The notes under the pieces are model-generated. The model saw only the letters and a program-made list of their open reading frames with translations, was not told where the DNA came from and did no database searches. Below, piece after piece: positions 45,375-55,897 of a DNA stretch of 64,000 nucleotides (positions are counted from its first letter, which is position 1; every line of letters begins with the position of its first letter). This stretch comes from Pseudomonadota bacterium (GTDB taxonomy: Bacteria; Pseudomonadota; Alphaproteobacteria; Sphingomonadales; Sphingomonadaceae), in contig JAIUPN010000006.1 in the NCBI GenBank assembly GCA_020160755.1, positions 186,001 through 250,000 of the forward strand, read 5' to 3'. The position numbers and the translations under genes are program-made.

Positions 45375-45901
45375 TGAGAGGCCGCGCGCTTCTTGCTGCG
45401 ACCGTGCTGATGCTGGCCTGCCCGGCTGCCGGCGGAGAGCCCGCTGCCGCGAGTGGCGCTGCGGCACCGGCGGCGCAGCTGTTGCTGCCGACGGGGACGC
45501 GGATCGACCTGATCACGCGCGATGCCGTGTCGACGAAGAAGAATGAAAAGGGCGACCTGCTTTACCTGAAGGTCGCGACGCCCGTGACCGTGGACGGCGT
45601 GATCGCGATCCCCGCCGGCACCATCGTCGTCGCGCAGCTGACGCGTGCCGAAAAGCGCGGCGCTTTCGGGCGATCGGGCAAGCTCGACGTCCAGTTGCTC
45701 TATGCCGAGCTTCCCGGCGGCCCCCTGCGCGTCAGCGGCACATTGGAGGCGCGCGGCAAGAAGGATGCGGGCGATGGCGCCGCGACCGCCGCGGCCTTCC
45801 TCGTCCTGCCTTTTCTTTCTACGGGCCGCAGCGCCGAAATCCCCGCGGGGTCGGAGGTTTCCGCCCGGCTCGACCGCGATCTGCGGGTCCACCCGCGATA
45901 A
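45371..45901 (+). CDS. Exported protein, second member of the tandem paralogue pair
   Basis: A 176-residue exported protein (signal MRGRALLAATVLMLACPAAGG). It repeats the layout of its upstream neighbour: GTRIDLITRDAVSTKKNEKGD, the VATPVTVDGVIAIPAGTIVVAQL block, AEKRGAFGRSGKLDVQLLYAELPGGPLRVSGTLEARG, and a hydrophobic AAAFLVLPFLSTGRSAEIPAGSEV. Identity is moderate, which indicates an old duplication. ATG 45371 overlaps the upstream stop (ATGA); ATG 45374 is possible too. Function unknown; a periplasmic complex of two related subunits is one possibility. Confidence 0.78.
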   Translation: MMRGRALLAATVLMLACPAAGGEPAAASGAAAPAAQLLLPTGTRIDLITRDAVSTKKNEKGDLLYLKVATPVTVDGVIAIPAGTIVVAQLTRAEKRGAFGRSGKLDVQLLYAELPGGPLRVSGTLEARGKKDAGDGAATAAAFLVLPFLSTGRSAEIPAGSEVSARLDRDLRVHPR

Positions 45902-46092
45902 TCGCAGCCCGGAATCGCCTCTTCTGCACGCAGGGTGACAAGCCCTTTGCCCCTCGTTACAACCCCTTCCCGATGCAGCAGGGACTCGCGGCCTGACGAC
46001 GAGAGCCGCTGTATCGACATATGTGCTGAGGGGTCGCCGGCATGACTTGGGGCCGCACCAATGGGGTGCGTGGCTGAGGGGGCGACTGACAC

Positions 46093-47739
46093 ATGAAAAA
46101 AGCATCCGACCTGTTCATCGAATGTCTTGAGGAAGAAGGCGTCGAGTATATTTTCGGGGTTCCGGGCGAGGAGAATCTCGATTTCCTCGATAGCCTGTCG
46201 CGCTCGAAGAAGATCAAGCTGATCCTGACCCGCCACGAACAGGGCGCGGGCTTTATGGCCGCCACTTATGGTCGCCACACCGGCAAGACCGGCGTCTGCC
46301 TTGCGACGCTCGGCCCCGGCGCGACCAACTTCGTGACGGCGGCGGCCTATGCGCAATTGGGCGGGATGCCGATGATGATGATCACCGGCCAAAAGCCGAT
46401 CAAGAAGTCGAAGCAGGGGCGTTTCCAGATCCTCGACGTCGTCGCGATGATGGGGCCGATCACCAAATATACGCACCAGATGGCGTCGTCGGACAATATC
46501 CCGAGCCGCGTGCGCGAAGCCTTCCGCCTCGCCGAGGAGGAAAAGCCGGGCGCGGTGCATATCGAATTGCCCGAAGATATCGCCGACGAGCATACCGACA
46601 GCCTGCCGCTGAAGCGCAGCCATTCGCGCCGCCCGACCGCCGACGTCAAATCGATCCGCGAGGCGGTCAAGGCGCTGGAAGAAGCGACCTCACCCGTCCT
46701 CGTCATCGGCGCGGGCGCGAACCGCACGATGACCAGCCGCATGCTGTTGCAGTTCATCGAAAAGACCGGCATCCCCTTCCTCACGACGCAGCTCGGCAAG
46801 GGCGTGATCGACGAGCGTCACCCGAAATTCCTGGGTTGCGCGGCGCTGTCGGCGGGAGACTTCGTCCACCGTGCGGTCGAGGCGTCAGACTGTATCGTCA
46901 ACCTCGGCCACGATGTGATCGAAAAGCCGCCCTTCTTCATGCAGCGCGGCGGCCCCACGGTGATCCATGTGTCGACCAAGACCGCCGAGGTCGATCCGGT
47001 CTATTTCCCCGACATCGAGGTGATCGGCGATATCGCCAACGCGGTGTGGCAGATGAAGGAAGACATCGTCCCCAACGGCGGGTGGAAGTTCGACCATCTG
47101 CTCGCCTATCGCAAGGCCGAGGTCGAGCATACCGCGCCGCTGGCGAAGGATGAGCGTTTTCCGATCTTCCCGCCGCACCTCGTCCAGTCGGTGCGCGATG
47201 CGATGCCCGACGACGGGATCATCTGCCTCGACAATGGCGTCTACAAGATCTGGTTCGCACGCGGCTATACCGCGTGCAAGCCGAACACCGTGCTGCTCGA
47301 CAATGCGCTCGCGACGATGGGCGCGGGCCTGCCGTCGGCGATGATGTCGGCGATGGTCTATCCGGGGCGCAAGGTCATGGCGATCTGCGGCGACGGCGGC
47401 TTCATGATGAACAGCCAGGAAATGGAGACCGCGGTGCGCCTCGGCCTCAACATCACCGTGCTGATTCTGAACGACAACAGCTATGGCATGATCCGCTGGA
47501 AACAGGCGAATATGGGCTTCAAGGATTGGGGGCTGACCTATGGCAACCCCGACTTCGTCAAATATGCCGAAGCCTACGGCGCGCACGGTCACCGCGTCGA
47601 GAGCGCGGCGCATCTGAAGGAACTTCTCGCCCATACGCGCGATACGCCGGGTGTGCATCTGATCGACTGCCCGGTCGATTATTCGGAGAATGACCAGATC
47701 CTCAACATCGACATCAAGAAGCTGTCGAAGGAACTTTAA
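46093..47739 (+). CDS. Acetolactate-synthase-like thiamine diphosphate enzyme
   Basis: A 548-residue ThDP enzyme of the acetolactate synthase/acetohydroxyacid synthase large-subunit group. The catalytic Glu is E49 (LTRHEQGAGFMAATYGR), and the ThDP motif runs GDGGFMMNSQEME to NDNSYG (about 433-467). There is no adjacent small regulatory subunit and no ilvC, so this is probably a catabolic or side-pathway member rather than the branched-chain enzyme. It is followed, after a repeat-containing gap of 108 bases, by an aldehyde dehydrogenase in the same direction, suggesting a shared pathway. GAGGGGG lies about 10 bases before ATG 46093. Confidence 0.88.
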   Translation: MKKASDLFIECLEEEGVEYIFGVPGEENLDFLDSLSRSKKIKLILTRHEQGAGFMAATYGRHTGKTGVCLATLGPGATNFVTAAAYAQLGGMPMMMITGQKPIKKSKQGRFQILDVVAMMGPITKYTHQMASSDNIPSRVREAFRLAEEEKPGAVHIELPEDIADEHTDSLPLKRSHSRRPTADVKSIREAVKALEEATSPVLVIGAGANRTMTSRMLLQFIEKTGIPFLTTQLGKGVIDERHPKFLGCAALSAGDFVHRAVEASDCIVNLGHDVIEKPPFFMQRGGPTVIHVSTKTAEVDPVYFPDIEVIGDIANAVWQMKEDIVPNGGWKFDHLLAYRKAEVEHTAPLAKDERFPIFPPHLVQSVRDAMPDDGIICLDNGVYKIWFARGYTACKPNTVLLDNALATMGAGLPSAMMSAMVYPGRKVMAICGDGGFMMNSQEMETAVRLGLNITVLILNDNSYGMIRWKQANMGFKDWGLTYGNPDFVKYAEAYGAHGHRVESAAHLKELLAHTRDTPGVHLIDCPVDYSENDQILNIDIKKLSKEL

Positions 47740-47750
47740 TCTGGTGCATG

Positions 47751-47834
47751 GTGCCCCGGCGAAAGCCGGGGTCCCGAGCGGTCAACCCGGCCGTCGCGCA
47801 TTTTAGCCCTGGGTCCCGGCTTTCGCCGGGATAC
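47751..47834. repeat. Intergenic palindromic repeat pair (REP/BIME-like)
   Basis: CCCCGGC-GAAA-GCCGGGG (47754-47771) and TCCCGGC-TTTC-GCCGGGA (47814-47831) stand in inverted orientation in the gap between the ThDP enzyme and aldehyde dehydrogenase. The left hairpin with TCC is identical over 21 bases to the element inside sufC. It could reduce read-through between the two genes. Confidence 0.88.
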
Positions 47835-47847
47835 GGAGAAACGCCGC

Positions 47848-49281
<1,434 letters not shown>

Positions 49282-49432
49282 TTGGATCATGGTTAACCAG
49301 ATATGTGTCAAATAGGCAACGTCACACAAGCGACGCCGAACTTTCTTCAAACTGTCGCGAGTTTGAATCGCACACTGTAACATTTCGCGTGTCTACGCCG
49401 GGAGCAGCTAAAGGCTGTTTCCGGAGTGTGAC

Positions 49433-50314
49433 ATGGCATCGATTTCGACCCTGCCGATCCCCGCCCGCTTTCCCGACCCCTTCACCACCGATCCGCACGT
49501 TCCCGAACGGCTGATCGGCGAGCGGCGGAGCTATCGCAGCGTGTGGGTCAGCGACATCCACCTCGGCACGCGCGGCTGCAACGCCGCGATGCTGATCGAC
49601 TTCTTCGACCATGTCGATTGCGAGACGCTCTATCTTGTCGGCGACATCATCGACGGCTGGCGGCTCAAGAAACGCCATTTCTGGCCGCCCGAACATAATG
49701 ACGTCGTGTGGCGGGTGCTGAAGCGCGCGAAGCGCGGCACGCGCGTCGTCTATGTCCCCGGCAACCATGACGAGATGGTGAAGCCCTTTGACGGCTTCGA
49801 TTTCGGCGGGGTCGAAATCCGGCGCGAGGCGATCCACGAGACCGCCGACGGGCGCAAACTGCTCGTCGTCCACGGCGACGAGTTCGACGCGGTGATGCTT
49901 GCGCACCGCTGGCTCGCCTTCGTCGGCGACGCCGCCTACACCGCGCTGATGAAGTGCAACGTCGTGGTCAACGCGGTGCGCAGCAAATTCGGCCTGCCCT
50001 ATTGGTCGCTGTCGATGGTCGCCAAGCACAAGGTCAAGAACGCGGTCCAGTTCATCGGCCGCTATGAAGAAGTCGTCGCGCACGCCGCGCGCTCGCGCGG
50101 GGTCGACGGCGTCGTCTGCGGCCACATCCACAGCGCCGAGATGCGCGAGATCGAGGGCACCGAATATTATAATGACGGCGACTGGGTCGAAGGATGCACC
50201 GCGCTGGTCGAACATCATGACGGCACGATGGAAATCCTCCACTGGGCCGAAGAGGTCGCGAGCCGTATCGCGCCGACACCGTTGAAACTGCCCGCCCCGG
50301 CGCGCGCTGCATAA
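49433..50314 (+). CDS. LpxH-type metallophosphoesterase, probable UDP-2,3-diacylglucosamine diphosphatase
   Basis: A 293-residue calcineurin-like phosphoesterase with the complete motif set: SDIHLG (D41, H43), GDIIDGW, GNHDE, VVHGDEFD and GHIHSAEM. The long form with C-terminal extension is typical of sphingomonads, which usually annotate it as UDP-2,3-diacylglucosamine diphosphatase, a lipid A pathway step at the inner membrane. A CCGGAG ribosome-binding site lies seven bases upstream. The next gene, a glycosyltransferase, starts on the base after the stop, so both act on envelope glycolipids. An assay would be needed to exclude other phosphoester substrates. Confidence 0.9.
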   Translation: MASISTLPIPARFPDPFTTDPHVPERLIGERRSYRSVWVSDIHLGTRGCNAAMLIDFFDHVDCETLYLVGDIIDGWRLKKRHFWPPEHNDVVWRVLKRAKRGTRVVYVPGNHDEMVKPFDGFDFGGVEIRREAIHETADGRKLLVVHGDEFDAVMLAHRWLAFVGDAAYTALMKCNVVVNAVRSKFGLPYWSLSMVAKHKVKNAVQFIGRYEEVVAHAARSRGVDGVVCGHIHSAEMREIEGTEYYNDGDWVEGCTALVEHHDGTMEILHWAEEVASRIAPTPLKLPAPARAA

Positions 50315-51367
50315 ATGAGGATCCTCATCGTCACCGACGCATGGGAGCCGCAGGTCAACGGCGTCGTCCGCACATTGCAGGCGACGATCGGCGAATTGCG
50401 CGCCAGCGGGCATGACGTCGGGGTCGTCTCGCCCGACCTGTTCCGCTCGATCCCCTGCCCCTCCTATCCCGAAATCCGGCTCGCCTTTGCCGGATGGCGC
50501 AAGGTCGGGCGGCATATCCGCGCCTTTGCCCCGCAGGCGATCCATATCTCGACGGAGGGACCGCTCGGACTGGCGGCGCGGCGTTGGTGCCTGAAGAACG
50601 GATTTCCCTTCACCACAGCCTATCACACGCGCTTTCCCGAATATGTCGCGGCGCGTTTCCCGATCTCGCCCGATGTCGTCTGGCGTTTCATCCGCTGGTT
50701 TCACCGTCCGGCGCGGCACATCATGGTCGCGACGCGCAGTCTCGCGCGCGAACTGGCCGAACAGGGCCTCGGCCAGACGATGATGTGGGAACGCGGGGTC
50801 GACCACGAGCTGTTCCGCCCCGACCGTGCAGCCCACCCGGCCTATGACGGGCTGCCGCGACCGATCCAGCTCTATGTCGGCCGGGTCGCGGTCGAGAAGA
50901 ATGTCGGCGCGTTCCTCGGCTGCGACCGGCCCGGCACCAAAGTCATCGTCGGCGATGGCCCGGCGCTCGCCGAATTGAAGGCGCGGCACCCGCAGGCGCT
51001 GTTTCTCGGCAAGCTCGGCGGCGAAACGCTCGCCGCGGCCTATGCCGGCGCCGACGTTTTCGTCTTCCCGAGCCGCACCGACACCTTCGGCCTCGTGGTG
51101 ATCGAGGCGCTCAGTTGCGGGACGCCCGTCGCGGCCTTTCCGGTGCCGGGTCCCGGCGATATCGTGACCGACGGCGCCGGGGCGCTCGACGACGACCTCG
51201 GCCGCGCGATCGACGTCGCGCTGACGTGCGACCGCGCCGACGCTGCGGCGCTTGGTGCGCGCTACAGCTGGTCGAGCTGCACCGCGCAGTTCGCGAAGGC
51301 GCTGACCTTCGTCCCGTCGGAGCCCGCGCCCGACGCGCCGCTCGGCGCGACGGGACTGACCGCCTAG
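50315..51367 (+). CDS. Glycosyltransferase family 4 protein
   Basis: A 350-residue GT-B glycosyltransferase. The N-terminus RILIVTDAWEPQVNGVVRTLQ is typical of the family-4 mannosyltransferase/SqdX-like group, with HISTEGPLGLAARRW and the donor-binding C-terminal EALSCGTPVAAFPVPGPGDIV (Glu-x7-Glu type region around DTFGLVVIEA). It probably glycosylates a diacylglycerol or lipid A precursor in the inner membrane. It directly abuts the LpxH-like gene (no gap) and is convergent with the TonB receptor, sharing CTAG at the stops. Confidence 0.92.
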   Translation: MRILIVTDAWEPQVNGVVRTLQATIGELRASGHDVGVVSPDLFRSIPCPSYPEIRLAFAGWRKVGRHIRAFAPQAIHISTEGPLGLAARRWCLKNGFPFTTAYHTRFPEYVAARFPISPDVVWRFIRWFHRPARHIMVATRSLARELAEQGLGQTMMWERGVDHELFRPDRAAHPAYDGLPRPIQLYVGRVAVEKNVGAFLGCDRPGTKVIVGDGPALAELKARHPQALFLGKLGGETLAAAYAGADVFVFPSRTDTFGLVVIEALSCGTPVAAFPVPGPGDIVTDGAGALDDDLGRAIDVALTCDRADAAALGARYSWSSCTAQFAKALTFVPSEPAPDAPLGATGLTA

Positions 51368-53823
51368 AAGGTCTTGCGCCACTCCAGCTCGATATAACGG
51401 CCGAGGGGGTCGATATAGCCGGGCTGGTAGTTGAGCGGCACGACGCCGTTCGCATTGGTGATCTTGCGCTGCGCGTCGAAGATGTTGTCGACCGCGAGCC
51501 GCACGCGCGATCCTTTCAGGAAAGGCAGCTTCTCGGTCAGCTTCGGCTTCTGGTTCAGGTCGACGAAGAAGCGCAGGTTAAAGGTCGCGAGGTCGCCGAA
51601 CTTCAGGTCGCCCGCGGTGCTGCCGGTCACCGTGCTGCCGCTGTCATATTTGGCGCTGAGCCGCACACCCATGCCCTTGTTGAACAGCCCGCCGTCGAGT
51701 TCGAACAGATGCCGGTTACTACCACCGTTGCTGCCGGTCGCCGATCCGTTCAGCAGGTCGAGTTCGGGCACGCCCGGACGGATCAGCACCGTGTCGGTCA
51801 GCTTGATCGTATGATAGAGCGACACCTGCCAGCGCCCGCCCTGCGGCCCGCCGAACATGCCGCCGGGACCACCCGGACCGCGGCCGCCGCCGCCCATGCG
51901 CGGACCACCGCCACCACCGCGCGGACGATCGGCGCCGCCGCCTTCGCGACCACCCGGCCGTGCGCCTTCGGCGCCCGGCGCGCCGCCGGGGCCGCCCGCG
52001 CCGGCACCGCGCTGTTGCTGCTGGCCAAAGCTCTTGCCGAAATTGAGGCCCCAGCGGATCTGCGAATTTTCGGCACGGTCGAAATTGACCGGCCGCTGGT
52101 CGATCGCGAGCAGCACGCCGTTCGGATCGCGTATCACGCGGTCGGGGAACGCCGCCTCGATCTCGGGCGTCAGCAACGGGAAGCTGTTCGCCGTGTCATA
52201 GCTTTTGTTGCTGTTATAATTGATCGAGACATTCAGCCCCTCGACCATCGGCGGCGACCAGTTGAGCCCGAGCTTCAGGTCGCGGCGCTGTTCGGCGAGC
52301 AGGAAGGGATTGCCGCCCGTCGTCGTCGTGATCTGGACCGTCTGCCCGGTCCGGATGTCGTAATAGGTGACGCCGTCGGTCACCAGCGGCGCCGCGCCAA
52401 GCTGCTGGATGCCGGGGGCGGCCTCGTCCTGATTGAAGCTCGCGATCAGCGACAGATTGTCGGTCACACCCCAGTTGAGATTGGCTCCCCAGCTCTTGAG
52501 CGCGGCAAAATCGCTGGGATTCTGGACCTGTCCGCTCAGCGTCAGCGACACGCGGCCGATGTTGCCGACCTGATATTCGGGGTCGAGCAGCGGCACGGTA
52601 AGCGAACCGAAAACCCCCGGAAGGTCGCGGGCGAGATCGGTGTTGGCGATGCCATTGCTATTTTCGGACCGGCTGTCGAAACGCAGCCCCGAATAGCTGC
52701 CGGTCATCGACAGGCGGATCGGCCCTGCCCAACCTTCGGTCACCGTGCCCGACAGGTTGGCGTTGCCGCCGAAGGTCTGCTGGCTGCTGTCGAACCGGTC
52801 GCGCGCGCCGCTGATGCGGTCGGTGAAGGTCAGTTGATCGGCGTCGGCATAATTGCCCGACACCGACCAGCGCCAGTCGCCGAGCATGCCGTTGACGCTC
52901 GCGGTGGTGGTGAGGTTGCGGCTGCGGCTGTCGCGTTCGAGCGGATCGGAAACCCCGCCCACGCCGGGGCCCAGCAGCGAGAGGCTGTCGGTCTGATCGA
53001 AGCGCACGTTGATCGATGCGTCGGTCACCTTGTTCAGGCTGCGCTGGATCGTCGCGTCGATCAGATATTGGTCGGATGCCGACAGCAGGCTGCGCGCGGG
53101 CGCCTCGGCCGCCTGCGCGGGATCGTCATAGACAAGGTCCCGCTCGCTTTCGAGCAGCATCGTCTTATGTTCCCAGCCGGCGTTGACGTTCAGCCGGCCG
53201 TTTTCGCCGATCATCAGGAAGCTCGGCTCGATCTCGCTCTGGAAACGGCCGCCCTGCGTCGGAATGCCGCCCTCGCCCTCGACCGCGATCTGGCGGAAAT
53301 TGGGCTTGAGAACCATGTTCACGACGCGTTCGTCGGCCGAATAGCCATATTGCAGCGCGACCTCTTCGGGGAACACTTCGACCTTCGCGATCGCTTCGGG
53401 CGGCAGGTTGCGCACTTCGCCAAAACCCCCGATGCGGCGGCCGTTGACGAGGATGATCGGCCGGCCGCCGCCGCGCCCGCGGCCCGAGCGCGTCTGGGGC
53501 GCGAGCGCGTCGAGCAGTTCGGACACGTTCGACACGCCATAGCTCGCGATCGCCGCCTCATCGAGTTCGGCTTCGGCCTTGATGTCGGTGTCGAGCTGCC
53601 CCGCAAGGCGCGGTGCGGTAACGATGATCTCGTCCTCGCTATAATCGTCATAGGCGTCCTCGACCGTTTCGGGCGCGGCGGGGACGGATTCGGCCGGCTG
53701 TTCGGCGACTGCGGCAGCCACCGGTTGACCGATCGGCGCTTCGGCCCACGCCGGCAGCGCGAACGAGGCGCCCGCCGCCAGCAGGGCGGCCCGTGCGGAA
53801 ACCGAAAGACGGATGTTCTTCAT
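51364..53823 (-). CDS. TonB-dependent outer-membrane receptor
   Basis: An 819-residue receptor. A signal peptide (residues 1-27, ending LPAWAEAP) is followed by an acidic linker, the plug domain (about 60-170: [36 protein letters not shown]) and the barrel. The C-terminus ends in aromatic YIELEWRKTF. An unusual Gly/Pro/Arg-rich insert lies at about residues 599-661. It resembles Caulobacterales/Sphingomonadales receptors without a carboxypeptidase-like N-terminal domain. Substrate unknown; it stands alone, with no sigma/anti-sigma or exbBD genes nearby. A leader of 195 bases separates it from guaA. Confidence 0.93.
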   Translation of the reverse strand: MKNIRLSVSARAALLAAGASFALPAWAEAPIGQPVAAAVAEQPAESVPAAPETVEDAYDDYSEDEIIVTAPRLAGQLDTDIKAEAELDEAAIASYGVSNVSELLDALAPQTRSGRGRGGGRPIILVNGRRIGGFGEVRNLPPEAIAKVEVFPEEVALQYGYSADERVVNMVLKPNFRQIAVEGEGGIPTQGGRFQSEIEPSFLMIGENGRLNVNAGWEHKTMLLESERDLVYDDPAQAAEAPARSLLSASDQYLIDATIQRSLNKVTDASINVRFDQTDSLSLLGPGVGGVSDPLERDSRSRNLTTTASVNGMLGDWRWSVSGNYADADQLTFTDRISGARDRFDSSQQTFGGNANLSGTVTEGWAGPIRLSMTGSYSGLRFDSRSENSNGIANTDLARDLPGVFGSLTVPLLDPEYQVGNIGRVSLTLSGQVQNPSDFAALKSWGANLNWGVTDNLSLIASFNQDEAAPGIQQLGAAPLVTDGVTYYDIRTGQTVQITTTTGGNPFLLAEQRRDLKLGLNWSPPMVEGLNVSINYNSNKSYDTANSFPLLTPEIEAAFPDRVIRDPNGVLLAIDQRPVNFDRAENSQIRWGLNFGKSFGQQQQRGAGAGGPGGAPGAEGARPGGREGGGADRPRGGGGGPRMGGGGRGPGGPGGMFGGPQGGRWQVSLYHTIKLTDTVLIRPGVPELDLLNGSATGSNGGSNRHLFELDGGLFNKGMGVRLSAKYDSGSTVTGSTAGDLKFGDLATFNLRFFVDLNQKPKLTEKLPFLKGSRVRLAVDNIFDAQRKITNANGVVPLNYQPGYIDPLGRYIELEWRKTF

Positions 53824-54018
53824 GGGGGAGAGCCTTTGTTTCTTTTCTATGTTCGTTTTTTCTTGGCATGACAGCGCTTAACGCCCGCTGACGCCGTTCT
53901 TTGTTCGGCGTTCATTTATGTCGCAATTGTCGCAACAATGTGTCGGGGCCATCGCTGTTCGACGGGCGGCGCATATCGACCGCTGGACAGCATGGGCCTT
54001 CGCCCTTATCGGCCAGCC

Positions 54019-55605
54019 ATGCCGACTCCAGACTCTTCCGCTCCGCCCGAATCCATCCTGATCATCGACTTCGGATCGCAGGTGACGCAGCTCATCGCCC
54101 GCCGCGTCCGCGAAGCCGGCGTCTATAGCGAGATCGTCCCGTTCAACGCCGCCGAGGCCGCACTCGAACGGATGCAGCCGAAGGGCGTGATCCTGTCGGG
54201 CTCACCCGCCTCGGTCCCCGCCGACGGCAGCCCGCGCGCGCCGCAATCGGTCTTCGACAGCGGTCTGCCGATCCTCGGCATCTGTTACGGCCAGCAGGTG
54301 ATGAGCCAGCAGCTCGGCGGACAGGTCGAACCCGGCGGCGCCGATGGCGAGCGCGACGGCGAATTCGGCCGCGCCTTCCTGACCGTCACCGAACCCTGCG
54401 TGCTGTTCGACGGGCTGTGGGAAGTCGGCGAGCGCCATCAGGTGTGGATGAGCCACGGCGACCGCGTCACAGAGTTCGCTCCCGGCTTCCGCATCGTCGC
54501 GATCAGCGACGGCGCGCCGTTCGCGCTGATCGCCAACGACGAGCGCCGCTATTACGGCACGCAGTTCCACCCCGAAGTCGTCCACACCCCCGACGGAGCG
54601 AAGCTGATCGCGAACTTCGTCCGCCACGTCTGCGGCTGTTCGGGCGACTGGACGATGGCCGAGTTCCGCGCCACCAAGATCGCCGAAATCCGCGCGCAAG
54701 TCGGCGACCAGCGCGTGCTGTGCGGCCTGTCGGGCGGCGTCGACAGCGCGGTCGCCGCGGTGCTGATCCACGAGGCGATCGGCGAACAGCTCACCTGCGT
54801 CTTCGTCGACCACGGCCTCCTCCGCATGAACGAGCGCGAGCAGGTCGAGCGCCTGTTCCGCGACCATTACAACATCCCACTCGTCGTCGTCGATGCCGAG
54901 GAACGCTTCATGGGCGGCCTCGCCGGGGTCACCGACCCCGAGAAGAAGCGCAAGTTCATCGGCGCCGAATTTATCAACGTGTTCGAGGAAGAAGCGAAGA
55001 AGATCGGCGGCGCCGATTTCCTCGCGCAGGGCACGCTCTACCCAGACGTGATTGAATCGGTTTCGTTCACCGGCGGACCGAGCGTGACGATCAAGAGCCA
55101 CCACAATGTCGGCGGCCTTCCCGAGCGCATGAACATGAAGCTTGTCGAACCGCTACGCGAATTGTTCAAGGACGAAGTCCGCCTGCTCGGCAAGGAGCTC
55201 GGCCTGCCCGACATCTTCGTCGGCCGCCACCCCTTCCCCGGCCCCGGCCTCGCGATCCGCATCCCGGGCGAGGTCAGCAAGGACCGCTGCGATATCCTCC
55301 GCAAGGCCGACGCGGTCTATCTGGAAGAAATCCGCAACGCCGGCCTTTACGACGCGATCTGGCAGGCGTTCGCCGTGCTGCTTCCCGTCAAGACCGTCGG
55401 CGTGATGGGCGACGGGCGCACCTATGACCATGTCTGCGCGCTTCGCGCCGTAACCTCGACCGACGGAATGACCGCCGACATTTACCCGTTCGACGCCAGC
55501 TTCCTCAGCCGCTGCGCAACGCGCATCATCAACGAGGTGCAGGGCATCAACCGCGTGGTGTACGACTATACGTCGAAGCCGCCGGGCACGATCGAGTGGG
55601 AATGA
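54019..55605 (+). CDS. guaA: GMP synthase (glutamine-hydrolysing)
   Basis: A 528-residue enzyme converting XMP to GMP with ATP and glutamine. The class I amidotransferase domain (residues about 10-210) has the Cys nucleophile in [17 protein letters not shown], and H/E in QFHPEVVHT. The ATP-pyrophosphatase domain has [12 protein letters not shown] as P-loop, and the C-terminal dimerisation domain ends at the conserved [18 protein letters not shown]. The longer open frame upstream lacks conserved sequence, so ATG 54019 is used. In many bacteria the 3' end of guaA is a site where genomic islands insert; an integrase gene indeed follows. Confidence 0.98.
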   Translation: MPTPDSSAPPESILIIDFGSQVTQLIARRVREAGVYSEIVPFNAAEAALERMQPKGVILSGSPASVPADGSPRAPQSVFDSGLPILGICYGQQVMSQQLGGQVEPGGADGERDGEFGRAFLTVTEPCVLFDGLWEVGERHQVWMSHGDRVTEFAPGFRIVAISDGAPFALIANDERRYYGTQFHPEVVHTPDGAKLIANFVRHVCGCSGDWTMAEFRATKIAEIRAQVGDQRVLCGLSGGVDSAVAAVLIHEAIGEQLTCVFVDHGLLRMNEREQVERLFRDHYNIPLVVVDAEERFMGGLAGVTDPEKKRKFIGAEFINVFEEEAKKIGGADFLAQGTLYPDVIESVSFTGGPSVTIKSHHNVGGLPERMNMKLVEPLRELFKDEVRLLGKELGLPDIFVGRHPFPGPGLAIRIPGEVSKDRCDILRKADAVYLEEIRNAGLYDAIWQAFAVLLPVKTVGVMGDGRTYDHVCALRAVTSTDGMTADIYPFDASFLSRCATRIINEVQGINRVVYDYTSKPPGTIEWE

Positions 55606-55730
55606 TTTTCGCTACTCCAGCGTGGCCGGGAGTGCGAAATATTGCGACATAAGCCACTGAAATGAAATAACTTTCATTCAACGACATTCGGCTACAATCG
55701 GTGGGCAGCGTTCGGAATTCGCGGATGTTC

Positions 55731-55876
55731 TGACGGTATCGCCTGCTCTTGCCACTCTCAAAATCGCTCGTTACCGTCAGGGTCACAACAGCCCCTGACG
55801 GTCAATTTTTCTTACTAACAATCGGAAAAGCCTGTGCTTTTTCGAGGTGGAGAGGTGCGTTTCGGGCTGACGGTCA
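55731..55876. repeat. TGACGGTCA-type repeats between guaA and the integrase gene
   Basis: TGACGGT at 55731, its inverse ACCGTCA at 55773, TGACGGTCA at 55796 and again at 55868 lie in the 292-base gap. Such short repeats beside an integrase gene resemble arm-type binding sites used in site-specific recombination. The inverted pair 55773/55796 also forms a terminator-like hairpin. Confidence 0.6.
55773..55810 (+). terminator. Rho-independent terminator-like hairpin downstream of guaA
   Basis: ACCGTCAGGG (55773-55782) and CCCTGACGGT (55793-55802) form a perfect 10-base-pair stem with a 10-base loop, followed by CAA and five T residues. It is 168 bases past the guaA stop. Its stem overlaps two of the integrase-region repeats. 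Confidence 0.65.
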
Positions 55877-55897
55877 AAATGAAAGGAGTATGTGGCA

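Noticed and set aside
49289..49298. ATGGTTAACC (TTAACCAT on the other strand) as a CtrA half-site upstream of lpxH
   Set aside because: A single half-site 135 bases before the start is weak evidence and occurs by chance in such genomes.
49322..51382. A 686-codon minus-strand frame opposite lpxH and the glycosyltransferase
   Set aside because: No domain or start signal; the plus-strand genes have full motif sets.
51115..53871. A 918-codon plus-strand frame opposite the TonB receptor
   Set aside because: Its product is a low-information His/Arg/Ala/Glu-rich sequence; the receptor on the minus strand has a signal peptide, plug and barrel.
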